Source: Terriglobales bacterium | GTDB lineage: Bacteria; Acidobacteriota; Terriglobia; Terriglobales; Acidobacteriaceae | DNA length: 64,000 nt | Reading direction: 5' to 3' | Assembly: GCA_035624455.1 (NCBI GenBank) | Contig: DASPRM010000139.1 | Span: 1-64,000 of the forward strand | In this document: positions 16,766 through 25,309 of the stretch, one piece after another | How the letters are laid out: every line of letters starts with the position of its first letter | How positions within the stretch are numbered: the stretch's first letter is position 1 | Notes under the pieces: model-generated | Databases searched by the model: none | Seen by the model: the letters and a program-made list of their open reading frames with translations, nothing else | Told to the model about the DNA's origin: nothing | Made by a program: the position numbers and the translations under genes

Positions 16766-17223
16766 TGTTCTTGTGGCGCATCAGCAAGCATGCCGATCTG
16801 GAGGGCCGGGGCGGGCTTCTGGCGGCGGCGCGCTGGCACAGCCAGGGCCGAGCTATCGTTTACCTCGCTGAGAGCCCGGCGGGAGCGCTGGTGGAAGTGC
16901 TGGTACATCTTGAGCTAGAAGTCGCCAGTCTGCCCTCCCACTACCGCCTGCTGAAGGCAGAAGCTCCTCGCGATTTGAGGGTCGAATCCGCGCTGTTGGA
17001 GGGGCTTCCGAGTGATTGGACGCGACATCTGATGGCGAGCCGGAACGTTGGCGACGAATGGCTCGCGTCGGGAACGAGCGCGTTGCTGCGGGTGCCGTCG
17101 GCCATCCTGCCGGAAACATTCAATGTGCTTCTTAATCCTGAACATCCATCGGCGAAGCAGGTGCGGATTGTCTGGCATCGGGAGTATCCGTTTGATCCGC
17201 GGCTGGTGAGGAGAGGGCGATAG
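16765..17223 (+). CDS. RES-domain NAD-degrading toxin
   Basis: A toxin of 152 residues starting at the ATG that overlaps the antitoxin stop. RES toxins deplete NAD+ (phosphorolysis or ADP-ribosyl transfer) and share a fold with ADP-ribosyltransferases. The three conserved polar positions are visible: Arg-23 in AARWHSQGR, Tyr-33 in IVYLAES and Glu-44 in VEVLVHLE. The spacings of 10 and 11 residues are those I know for the family. The C terminus contains LRVPSAILPETFNVLLNPEHP and RIVWHREYPFDPRL, also typical. It appears intact. With the gene before it, it forms a complete type II module. Confidence 0.92.
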   Translation: MFLWRISKHADLEGRGGLLAAARWHSQGRAIVYLAESPAGALVEVLVHLELEVASLPSHYRLLKAEAPRDLRVESALLEGLPSDWTRHLMASRNVGDEWLASGTSALLRVPSAILPETFNVLLNPEHPSAKQVRIVWHREYPFDPRLVRRGR

Positions 17224-17307
17224 TGAGTGTCTTAGGATGGTGTGAACAGTGCCAGAGGACATGCCTCGTCGTTATCTTCGGACAATGTTGGCACGGCATC
17301 TAAGATC

Positions 17308-18060
17308 ATGTCCGTGCTTAAGCGTTGGGCCGTGACCGGGCTCCGGATTCTTCTTGCTTTTGTAGCGCTCGCGACTGTCTTGAGTGCTGCATTAATTGGT
17401 TATCTATTCTTCTACTCAGCCGATCTGCCCGACACGAAAGAATTAGCCGCGTTCACTTCCGACGGCTACGGAAGGGCTGTCGACGTCAATATCTGCGGAG
17501 AAACCGCCCGGATCACCGTTGTTCCTGTAAGCCAGACTCCGACATTGCGTGCAGCGGTAATCGCGGCAGAAGGCGACCTGGATCCGAAAGGTGTGGTATC
17601 GCGCTTGTACGATGACCTTCACGATGGGTCCCCAACCCATCAGCGCTATGGGACTTACTCCTTCCAAATCGCTAGGCAGTTGTTCTGTAACGAACGAAGA
17701 GTGCACAAGCGGCAGCTAGGTGAGCTACGTGCCGCAACACAACTGGAACGCAAATTCAGCGGGGACGCGTTGTTGGATATTTACGTGAATAGCGTGTACT
17801 TCGGTCCAGGCATCTACGGAATTGAGAATGCCGCCCGTCACTATTTTAGAAAACCAGCTCCCGAACTGTCGATCGCAGAGGCAGCACTGCTTTCCGGTCT
17901 TATCAGAAGCCCGAAGCGGTTTTCGCCGAAGGAGCAGCCTGATAGAGCGTTTTCGCGGCGCAACGATGTAATTGATGCCATGTTGCAGCGGGGCAGCATA
18001 AGCGTGGCGGAAGCAGACGAAGCAAAGAGAACCTCGCTTGGAATTGTCAACGCACCATAG
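17308..18060 (+). CDS. Divergent GT51 transglycosylase-domain protein
   Basis: A 250-residue membrane-anchored protein from ATG 17308, with a single N-terminal helix (LRILLAFVALATVLSAALIGYLFF) and an outer domain of the peptidoglycan glycosyltransferase family GT51. The C-terminal lobe is typical: LERKFSGDALLDIYVNSVYFG, YGIENAARHYF, ELSIAEAALLSGLIRSPKRFSP. The N-terminal catalytic motifs are unusual. The EDxxFxxHxG motif is AAEGDLDPKG (Glu kept; the following Asp and the His lost), and the STITQQ region is TYSFQIARQLFCN. The second Glu of motif III may be the one in QLGELRAATQLER. Lipid II polymerisation is therefore doubtful. It lacks a transpeptidase domain. Confidence 0.75.
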   Translation: MSVLKRWAVTGLRILLAFVALATVLSAALIGYLFFYSADLPDTKELAAFTSDGYGRAVDVNICGETARITVVPVSQTPTLRAAVIAAEGDLDPKGVVSRLYDDLHDGSPTHQRYGTYSFQIARQLFCNERRVHKRQLGELRAATQLERKFSGDALLDIYVNSVYFGPGIYGIENAARHYFRKPAPELSIAEAALLSGLIRSPKRFSPKEQPDRAFSRRNDVIDAMLQRGSISVAEADEAKRTSLGIVNAP

Positions 18061-18063
18061 TCA

Positions 18064-19524
18064 TCACCGTTCCTGCGTCTCAATTAGGTCAGCGAGCACT
18101 CGCAGTACCAGAGCAGCGGTGTCCGGGCCGGCAGAGTTGATCTCGCCGTAGTAGGGCTCGGGGCTGTTCTGGAGCCAGGGAGCGTGCTCGTCCCACTCTG
18201 CTTTAGGTATCAAGTAGCCGAGCTCGTCGTTTCCCAGTCCCAATAGGAATTGATATTTGCTTTTGAGCACGCTCCGGACTGGCATTTCGAAGGGAGCGTC
18301 GGGAAAATCTGCACCAGCATAGCGAGAGATGCCGCCATTCACCAGCTCGGGAAAGATCTCGCCGGGGATGGTGACGAATTCAGCGATCACGGTATTGCCT
18401 GATTTCAGTGTGATGTAGTCGACTTCGGTCTGCAGATCATGACCGTTGGCAGCGAGAGCTGACTGTCCGCCTTCCAGTGTGACTTTGTGGTTCGAGGAAT
18501 CGGGCTTGCCGCTGGTGTATAGCGGTCTGCGGTCGCCGAATAGACCAGCGCCTTCAGCAATGCGAAAACGATCGTTCGCTAGAGGAATGAAAATCTCGGA
18601 GGACTTAAATGTCAGCGAGTCGGGAAAAATCGCTTCCGCGTGCAGCAATGCTTTTTCAGCTAATTGGCCGAGCAGGGTGCCCAGCAGTTCCGGCTTACGC
18701 CAGGCGCCATCTTCGGCGACCCTGCCGGTCCCAGGGTCGAGCAGCGCGACCTGGTTGCCGAGTGTGGATAGCTTTCCGACTGCGCCATTGAAGAAGAGCG
18801 CGATACCGCCGTAGCGCTGTTCCAGGTATCGGCGGAGCCAATTCGGATAGTCGGCGGTAATGACAGTGTTCTTCCGGTTCATGGTCTCAGGGTGATCGCT
18901 CCAGTTAACGAGAGTGGCGATAGTCCTCGCATCGCCCGTCGCCACGACTCGCATGACGAAGAGATGCGGGTCTTTCATGTAAGGCGGGCGATCCACGCTC
19001 TGAAGTTGGGCTAGCAGCGGATGATCGTCGCGCGCCAATTCGAGGCGGGCTGGCTGGAGTGTGTGGATGGCGTCGACGGCCGTGGCTGTGATTCGCTCTT
19101 CAACCCATTCCAAGTACCTTGGATCCACGCCGCTCTCTTTCGAGCTGGGGCCCCACAAGCCCAGAGTATCTGGACCTTCGTGGGTGTGGGTGCAGGCGAC
19201 TACGAGTTGCGACCCGGCGGGCGACCGAGCCTGCACATTGCGGCGAATCTTCAGCACGTCTTCGTAGAACAGACCAATCAGGTCGGTGGAGCAGAAGACT
19301 ACGGTTTTTCCACGAACTTCAAGTGCCAGGCAGCGTGCGGAAAGGGGATCGTGCACGGCGCTAGCGATGCGGTCATGGCCGAAGCCTGCGAGGTACACAG
19401 GAGTTTTGCCTAGCGCCGGGGTGATGACGCTGATGGCAGCGCCAGCGCGAATCTGGGCGGAGCAGGGCAGTGAAAAGACCCATGCTGCTGTCGCCAGCAG
19501 GATAATTACTTTCGATTGCCTCAT
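18064..19524 (-). CDS. Exported neutral/alkaline ceramidase-like hydrolase
   Basis: A protein of 486 residues from ATG 19524 with a signal peptide (VIILLATAAWVFSLPCSAQ). It matches the N-terminal domain of neutral/alkaline non-lysosomal ceramidase: GAAISVITPALGKTPVYLAGFG at the mature start, the zinc-ligand type motif ACTHTHEGPDTLG, NWSDHPETM, and FFNGAVG where the family has its active-site loop. Family enzymes cleave the amide of ceramides. The C-terminal immunoglobulin-like domain of true ceramidases seems to be missing or short, so the substrate may differ. It converges with the GT51 gene with 3 bases between stops. Many acidobacterial genomes carry such exported paralogues. Confidence 0.8.
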   Translation of the reverse strand: MRQSKVIILLATAAWVFSLPCSAQIRAGAAISVITPALGKTPVYLAGFGHDRIASAVHDPLSARCLALEVRGKTVVFCSTDLIGLFYEDVLKIRRNVQARSPAGSQLVVACTHTHEGPDTLGLWGPSSKESGVDPRYLEWVEERITATAVDAIHTLQPARLELARDDHPLLAQLQSVDRPPYMKDPHLFVMRVVATGDARTIATLVNWSDHPETMNRKNTVITADYPNWLRRYLEQRYGGIALFFNGAVGKLSTLGNQVALLDPGTGRVAEDGAWRKPELLGTLLGQLAEKALLHAEAIFPDSLTFKSSEIFIPLANDRFRIAEGAGLFGDRRPLYTSGKPDSSNHKVTLEGGQSALAANGHDLQTEVDYITLKSGNTVIAEFVTIPGEIFPELVNGGISRYAGADFPDAPFEMPVRSVLKSKYQFLLGLGNDELGYLIPKAEWDEHAPWLQNSPEPYYGEINSAGPDTAALVLRVLADLIETQER

Positions 19525-19655
19525 GAGAGAAGTTGAAATGGAATAGGAGTGGCGGCCAAGAGTCAATCATAATCGAGCAGCTGATTGCCACCCTGTCGCT
19601 TCGCGATAAGGGGTGGGGCAGCCGCAATTTTTATTTGATACTGACAGGGGTGAAG

Positions 19656-21650
19656 CTATCTGACGGGTGCGACCTCGTTGTGAGTTTCTGGAACAGATTC
19701 GATGTTGGGTACGCCGGAGCCCACTAAACGGAAGCGAGGCGGGCGGCGGATTTCCTCGAGAAGCTCGCGCGAAACCCGATCGTCGATCTCGCCGGCGCTG
19801 CTGAGCTCAACCGGATAGCGGATGATGATCTCGATGCCGGTCTGGGTGAGTCGAATCCGGCTCTCCGGACCAAGCGACGCTACCGACAGGGGGCTGATAG
19901 CGCGCTCCATGGTGCGCCGCTGCAATTCCATTGTTTCCCGATATTCGTCAAAGACCTTCTTGACGGCTCCAAGCATGCGTTCCTCTACCTGGCGGTAGTC
20001 CGTATCCGGCGCCAGCGTCATTGTGATCTCGTGCCAGAGGAAATTGGTTCCAGGGATCTGCTTAAACAGCCCGGCGTTGGCCTGGAAGACGACAGCGTTG
20101 GAAAAAACTACAGCACGGCCGGTAGGACGGGCGTCTGAGCCGCCATTGCTGACCTCGACCAGGTGGATGCGCACCAGGCCAATGTCGACGACGTCGCCGG
20201 TTACTCCGGCAATCTGCACGCGGTCCCCGACGCGAACGCCATATTTTCCGATGAGGAAGAAGTAGCCGGCCACCGAGAGAATGACATTCTGCAGCGCGAC
20301 GGCAATGCCGGCGGTGAGCAGCCCGGCAAAAGTTGCGAGCGAGCCGAGTTCGCTGGCGAAAGAGACCGCGATGACCACCGCCATGATGGCCCAGACTACG
20401 AATCGGCGTAACAACAGGAACTGGTAGCGACGCCGGGCGTCGTGGATGTAGCGGAAAGTCGCCCGCCGCCACAGCTCGGAGATGCCGAGAACGAGGGCGA
20501 GTATGATGGCAAGCGCGCCTAACCGCAGCGCGAGATTCTTGAGTCCGGCGACGTACTGGCTGTAAACCGAATTCCTCCAGTTAGCGAGGCTTCGCTTGTA
20601 GAGGTCAAGCAAGATCAGCTCTTTTCCTAACGGGAGCATGCTGCCCGATATCTGCTTAAATTGCGCAGTGAGCGAATCGATGTCCTTCTTCTGTTGCGCA
20701 AGAAAGTTAGGATCCTGCGACTCGGGCTGATCGGCCAGTTGGTCACCCCGTTGAATCAAGTTCTTCATGTTTGACCGCAGTGGCGTGCGAAGATCCTTGG
20801 CAGACTGCGTTAGGGCATCGGTATGTTTGATCAGATCGTCAAGAGCAGCAATCTTGCGATGCAGCTCAATGGTGTTGGAGACGATAGCGAGGATGCCGGA
20901 AGGCTCGGGCTTGTGGCTCGTCGCTGCCGCAGCTGCGACGCCTGTGGACATGTTCGACGAAGAATTCTGAGACGTAGCGCCCGCCTTTGGAGCCTCTAAA
21001 GCAGCAGCGGGCACAGTGCGGGCGAGTTCATCGATTTGCGCTTGCAAGCTGTTGTTTCCGGCGCCGGCGGTAGCACCGCTTGCAAATTCGAGCATGCTGC
21101 GCATGGAATCGCGGCGTGCCTGCAGCAGATTAACTTCACTTTCGGTCTCGGAGATGCTGGATTCCAACTCACGGCGCTTGCGGCCGCTAGCTGCATCGAG
21201 TTGGCGTTTCTGAGACTCCAGCTCAAGCTGAGTCTGCTTCAGCTTCTGGTCAATCCGGGCCACAGCGGCCGTCAGAGATTGGTTGGGTGCAGATGTGGAA
21301 GCAGCCTGTCCCGGTTGCGATGTCCCGCTTTGAATCTGATTCGCGGGAGTGCTCACCGCCTGGGACTGTGCTCGCGCGAAGTTGAACGATAGGCGGACTA
21401 TCTGGTCGGCGAGCTGGCGGTTGTCATTGAGGGAAATAATGTCGTTCGGCTCAGTTGCGAGCTGCTGTTGCAACGCCAGCTGGCGATACCAAGTGATAGT
21501 CTGATTCAGAAATCCAAGTATGTCTTGCGTATTTAGGGTCTGGGCCGAGGAGTTATTTTGGGCGGAGGACAGGAATGGCAACAAAAATACCAATAGCAGC
21601 AGAACAGTAGCCCATAAACAGACCCAACTTCTTTCGCTTCGAAAATGCAT
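19656..21650 (-). CDS. MscS-family mechanosensitive channel with long periplasmic domain
   Basis: A protein of 664 residues. It has a signal peptide (VLLLLVFLLPFLSSAQ), then about 320 residues rich in Gln/Ala/Ser with coiled-coil stretches (KLKQTQLELESQKRQLD, SISETESEVNLLQARRDSM), as in MscK/YbdG-like channels with large extramembrane N termini. Transmembrane helices are at about residues 370-400 and 420-470. The pore-lining TM3 and MscS beta domain follow (GIAVALQNVILSVAGYFFL, VGDRVQIAGVTGDVVDIGLVRIHL), then the alpha-beta C-terminal domain. It would release solutes on membrane tension, or modulate it. It is monocistronic on the minus strand, divergent from the Gly-rich/HEAT gene. Confidence 0.9.
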   Translation of the reverse strand: MHFRSERSWVCLWATVLLLLVFLLPFLSSAQNNSSAQTLNTQDILGFLNQTITWYRQLALQQQLATEPNDIISLNDNRQLADQIVRLSFNFARAQSQAVSTPANQIQSGTSQPGQAASTSAPNQSLTAAVARIDQKLKQTQLELESQKRQLDAASGRKRRELESSISETESEVNLLQARRDSMRSMLEFASGATAGAGNNSLQAQIDELARTVPAAALEAPKAGATSQNSSSNMSTGVAAAAATSHKPEPSGILAIVSNTIELHRKIAALDDLIKHTDALTQSAKDLRTPLRSNMKNLIQRGDQLADQPESQDPNFLAQQKKDIDSLTAQFKQISGSMLPLGKELILLDLYKRSLANWRNSVYSQYVAGLKNLALRLGALAIILALVLGISELWRRATFRYIHDARRRYQFLLLRRFVVWAIMAVVIAVSFASELGSLATFAGLLTAGIAVALQNVILSVAGYFFLIGKYGVRVGDRVQIAGVTGDVVDIGLVRIHLVEVSNGGSDARPTGRAVVFSNAVVFQANAGLFKQIPGTNFLWHEITMTLAPDTDYRQVEERMLGAVKKVFDEYRETMELQRRTMERAISPLSVASLGPESRIRLTQTGIEIIIRYPVELSSAGEIDDRVSRELLEEIRRPPRFRLVGSGVPNIESVPETHNEVAPVR

Positions 21651-22071
21651 GAGTCCTTCAGCCTAATAAAATCAAAGACTTATCAGCGACGCTGTATTCT
21701 CCGAGACTCCGGTACTTCTTAGGAGTCGAGGAGAATGACAGGAGTTGCCCTCATAAAATCAGGACACGTTTACTCTGTCGGAAGCGAAGGACGCAAAACA
21801 GGTAACTTCAGTACAAGCCTGCGGAGTGGCCCTGACATTATGCCAGAGAATGTTGCGCAACCGAGTCGCCATCCAAAGTTCAGCTGAGGAGATTCATCCG
21901 CTCAACGCTATCGCAAAGCACATCGTAAGAGAGGTTACTTTCGTACTCAAAAGTACCCGGAGTTTTGTTTGTGGATTGCCAATCTTCTTTATTATCGCGA
22001 TATCGGATTTTGTGCAAAGTCAGCTATGGCTAGGAGCGGACCCTCGCAAGCCATGTCAGGGAATAGTTGCG
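21651..22071. other. Divergent intergenic region (421 bases)
   Basis: This region separates the channel gene (minus) from the Gly-rich/HEAT gene (plus). An imperfect hairpin lies at 21699-21733: CTCCGAGACTCC pairs with GGAGTCGAGGAG apart from two central positions. A plus-strand frame in phase with the HEAT gene is open from 21826, but its translation there is unlike the rest of the protein. I see no convincing promoter. Confidence 0.4.
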
Positions 22072-24870
22072 ATGCTCGATGCCAAACAACTGAAGGTACT
22101 CGGACTGCGTTTTGCCCGCGGTCTGCAACAGAGCCTCAGAACAGCGGTGATGTTTTCCGCCGAGCATCAGAGTGTCGAGCGTCCGATACAGCAGAGTTTT
22201 CAGTCCCTCAACAGCCTGCTTAAAGAGACGGGGCAGTTTACCTTTGGCTTTGTTGACAATCAAGTAGTACTCAACAACCTGATCACCACCGATCCCTCGC
22301 TGAAACAACTCGAAAAAGAACTTCTCAAGCGCGGCGTTGCCGCCATAACTTTTGAACCGGGATTGAGCCTGGGAAGATATCGCAAGCTCATTAGCCTCTT
22401 GTCAGTGCCGACCAAGGTGATAGAGGACGCCGGCGGACTACGGAACTACCTTGAGGCGAACGAGGTAGAGGGGGCGCGAATCATAGCTGCGGCGAAGAAC
22501 CAGAAGAAAGACGAGCAGGGCGACACTATCCTGGATACGGACTCCGAAGCCTACATTATGTCGAAACAAATGGCGGAGGAGGAAGGTCCAAAAGATTTTC
22601 TGGATTCGATTGACGCACTGTTGGAGTCGGCCTGCCTTGATCCTGCTACTCGTACCAGCGTGCTCTCAGATTTCGCAGCCGTAGGCAGCGGCGGGGCCAA
22701 TTACGGCGTACCGATTCCGATGCCCAACCTGGTAGTCGCAAAAGATGGAGCCGGCGCGGAGATGGGGAACGGCGGCGGAAGCAATCCTGGGGTTGGAAGC
22801 ATTGGCCTGCCAAACAGTGGTAACGCAAGTGGTTCTGGCGCTCCCGGCGGAAGCGGCGGGCTGGCAGGATCGGGAGGAACAGGAACTGGATGGGCGGCGG
22901 GACATGCGACAGGTGGTGTTGGTGGTTCTGCGGGTGGGGCTCCAATTGGCGACATGACTCAAGCTCAAGGTGACGGCGCGGCATCGCCAGGAGGTAGTGG
23001 TATCGGAGCGAGCGGGCCAGGTCCAGGAATGCCATACGCGACAGGCGGAGGGACACAAGGGACCGCAGGTGGAATCGGCTGGGGATCGGGCGTGGGTTCG
23101 GGTATTGAAGTGGGAGCCGGAGGCGGATTCAAAGGCAGTGGCCGGCCAGGCGGGGCCTACTACAGCACGCAGCAACCGCCGCCGGGGGCCGCACCTGGGG
23201 GCGGAAAAGGCGGGCAATGGGGATATAACAGCTTCATCGAGTTGATGGAAAACTCGGTAGAGCGGTCACTGTTGGAGGAGAAGGGTAATCCGCGCAAATC
23301 TTACGTGGCGCTAGCGAGAATACTGAGGGACACCGGAGTCGAATCGGTACTAGCCCGCATGTCTCCCGAACGCCAGGACGAAGTAAGGACACTGCCGCCG
23401 GAGCAATTAGCCGCGGAATTTATCGAAGATACCGCGTTGCAGTGGGCGGGAAAGCGGCTTAAGGCTGTGGGCACTCAGTCGGACACAATATTGGTGGAGG
23501 AAGAAGTAGTGCGCGTCCTGGCGCGCAGCCTTCAGGCTACGCATATGGCGGACCGCCTCAGTGCGAAGCTCACCAAATTCATTCAGGACTTTGCCGTGCC
23601 TGCGAATGTCCAGGAGAAGATCCGGGACGAGCTGCGCTGGACATCACTGAGCAGCAACAAGAAATACGCGCGGCTGATGGAAATCTCGCACTATTCCAGC
23701 ACTCAGTTCCGGCGGCTAATGGATCTGCTGCGGGAGCTAGTGAAAGAGCGGGAGGTTGAGCAAGCCGCCGCACTAGCGAATCACTATTTCGACTTTTTAG
23801 ACCAGGAGGGAGTGGAAATTCAGCCTGACGAATTAAGTCGCGCGCCGGAACTGATTCGCAGCATGCCTCTGGCCCGCGTGGGCTTTGCGCCCAGAGCAGT
23901 GGAGCGGCTCAGCCGCGTGGTATTGCGGGATGACGTATCAGAGTTCGTGCATTTCCAGGCTGCGAATGCCTTAACGGTACTGGCGCAATCGATCGCCACT
24001 TTCGAAGATTTCGAGCAGGTGCAAATCATCGGGCTGGCGTTGGAGAGATCGAAGAATCGGAATCCTGGTGAACACAAGAAATGCTGCGTAACCGGCATGA
24101 GCCGATTACTTCCCGCGGCCAGCCTGGAACGAATCGTGGAATTATGCCTGCTGCAGCGGGGAGATTCGAACTGGGCCCGGATCGCGGCCATGCTGCTGCG
24201 CTTGGCCGCGCCGGCGAGCGTAGAAGTCGTATTCAGCCATTTGATCAAAGAGCAGGACGCAAAAAACCGATTGGCGTTGTTGCGCCTGATTACGCAGCTG
24301 GGTCCGGCAGCTCTTCAGGTGGCCTGCAAGTACCTGGAAGACGAACGCTGGTACGTTGTGCGCAACATGTGCGGGGTCCTGTCGGAGCTGCGCGATCCCG
24401 ACTTGGAAGCCCACATGGCGGGGGCGCTGCAACATTCGGATCCACGGGTGCAGCAGGCGGCATTCACTGCTCTGTGCAAAAACCGCAGCCGTGGACGGGG
24501 ACCGGTCATGGCAGCTTCTTTAGCCAAGCTGGCTCCCGACGTTCTAGACCAGGTGTTGGATGAGCTGTTGTTTGTGAAGGATCCCGCCACCATTCCTGAC
24601 TTGGAACGATTTGTTCTGGATGGGTGCGTGAATCCAGGAGTGGTGAGAAAGTCGATCCAGGTACTGACCTGCATTCCCGGTGACGAAACCCCACAGGTGC
24701 TCGCACGGCTGCTACGCTCGAGCAAGCTGGCCCTCGGCCCACGGCGAATGGCCATGGGTGCCCTGGCCAAAAATCAATCCCCGCTGGCGCGCCAACTGTT
24801 GGAAGAATTTGCCGGTCGGCAGGAACAACTTTCCGACGAGGCGCGCTTGGTTTTGGGAAAGCCTTCGTAA
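22072..24870 (+). CDS. Large protein: N-terminal helical domain, Gly-rich linker, HEAT repeats
   Basis: A protein of 932 residues from the ATG at 22072, which has AGGGAA nearby; an upstream in-phase extension to 21826 lacks protein-like sequence. Three parts are visible. Residues 1-200 are mixed helical/beta (MLDAKQLKVLGLRFARGLQQ start; FGFVDNQVVLNN). Residues about 204-385 are a Gly/Ser/Ala/Pro-rich linker with about half glycine. Residues 390-932 are alpha-helical, with HEAT-like repeats toward the end, such as LRLITQLGPAALQVACKYLED, MCGVLSELRDPDLEAHMAGAL and ALCKNRSRGRGPVMAA. No signal peptide or membrane helix is present in this frame. The protein family is unknown to me; a scaffolding role is inference. 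Confidence 0.8.
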   Translation: MLDAKQLKVLGLRFARGLQQSLRTAVMFSAEHQSVERPIQQSFQSLNSLLKETGQFTFGFVDNQVVLNNLITTDPSLKQLEKELLKRGVAAITFEPGLSLGRYRKLISLLSVPTKVIEDAGGLRNYLEANEVEGARIIAAAKNQKKDEQGDTILDTDSEAYIMSKQMAEEEGPKDFLDSIDALLESACLDPATRTSVLSDFAAVGSGGANYGVPIPMPNLVVAKDGAGAEMGNGGGSNPGVGSIGLPNSGNASGSGAPGGSGGLAGSGGTGTGWAAGHATGGVGGSAGGAPIGDMTQAQGDGAASPGGSGIGASGPGPGMPYATGGGTQGTAGGIGWGSGVGSGIEVGAGGGFKGSGRPGGAYYSTQQPPPGAAPGGGKGGQWGYNSFIELMENSVERSLLEEKGNPRKSYVALARILRDTGVESVLARMSPERQDEVRTLPPEQLAAEFIEDTALQWAGKRLKAVGTQSDTILVEEEVVRVLARSLQATHMADRLSAKLTKFIQDFAVPANVQEKIRDELRWTSLSSNKKYARLMEISHYSSTQFRRLMDLLRELVKEREVEQAAALANHYFDFLDQEGVEIQPDELSRAPELIRSMPLARVGFAPRAVERLSRVVLRDDVSEFVHFQAANALTVLAQSIATFEDFEQVQIIGLALERSKNRNPGEHKKCCVTGMSRLLPAASLERIVELCLLQRGDSNWARIAAMLLRLAAPASVEVVFSHLIKEQDAKNRLALLRLITQLGPAALQVACKYLEDERWYVVRNMCGVLSELRDPDLEAHMAGALQHSDPRVQQAAFTALCKNRSRGRGPVMAASLAKLAPDVLDQVLDELLFVKDPATIPDLERFVLDGCVNPGVVRKSIQVLTCIPGDETPQVLARLLRSSKLALGPRRMAMGALAKNQSPLARQLLEEFAGRQEQLSDEARLVLGKPS

Positions 24871-24884
24871 GAAGCAGTTCGCAA

Positions 24885-25002
24885 TCAGAACCACCTTCCG
24901 GGCTTGTTCGAGCGCTTTTCGAGGCTCGGCCAGCTCTGCTTTTCCCACGCCGTCAGCAGCAAGAATTGCGATTTTCATTCTTGCCAGATTTTGATTCGGC
25001 AT
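24885..25002 (-). pseudogene. 5' remnant of a PfpI/DJ-1 family gene
   Basis: An ATG at 25002, with GGAG 5 bases before it, opens a frame whose first 39 codons read as the start of a PfpI-family (DJ-1 superfamily, intracellular protease/glutamine amidotransferase-like) protein: KIAILAADGVGKAELAEPRK, then ALEQARKVVLI. Similarity stops abruptly at about 24885. Beyond that the frame only reads the antisense of the 3' end of the Gly-rich/HEAT gene, with no catalytic Cys elbow. About 140 of the expected 180 residues are missing. The intact start and ribosome site with a lost body suggest a deletion or rearrangement beside the HEAT gene. Confidence 0.6.
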
Positions 25003-25039
25003 AATCACTCCATTGCGGGAATTTACAACGGTTGTTGTG

Positions 25040-25266
25040 TAGAGGATGCTGCTTGCAGCGCATCCGGTGGCTAAGCCGAATGCTGGAATTGGCACGGGCT
25101 GGCGACCTGGAAACACGTCAGGGTCGGGCTTGGGGTCGTCATTTGGTTTGGGTTCGGGAATTACATCGGGATCAGAGCCGGGCAGAGGCTCTGGATCAGG
25201 ATGGGGCAGAGGTTGCTCCGGAGGGGAAGGGCCTCGAGAGCGTAGAGGATCGACGCAAGCTGCCAT
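25040..25266 (-). other. Pro/Asp-rich degenerate repeat frame
   Basis: On the minus strand, from an ATG at 25266, this stretch reads as a run of PxPxP-type dipeptides (PHPDPEPLPG, PEPKPNDDPKPDPDVFPG, PVPIPAFG). On the plus strand the same DNA reads as Gly/Ser repeats. The frame continues without a stop into the pfpI remnant, which I take as coincidence. It could be a small Pro-rich protein following the M28 peptidase gene (43 bases after its stop) or only a low-complexity tract. No function can be assigned. Confidence 0.3.
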
Positions 25267-25309
25267 GCCTCCTTCGGATGCAATTCGCTATACCGCGCTG
25301 CCTGAAGAT

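Noticed and set aside
22683-23225. Long antisense Pro/Ser-rich frames opposite the Gly-rich linker
   Set aside because: They are the reverse-strand reading of GGN codons and have the composition expected from that; no ribosome sites are seen.
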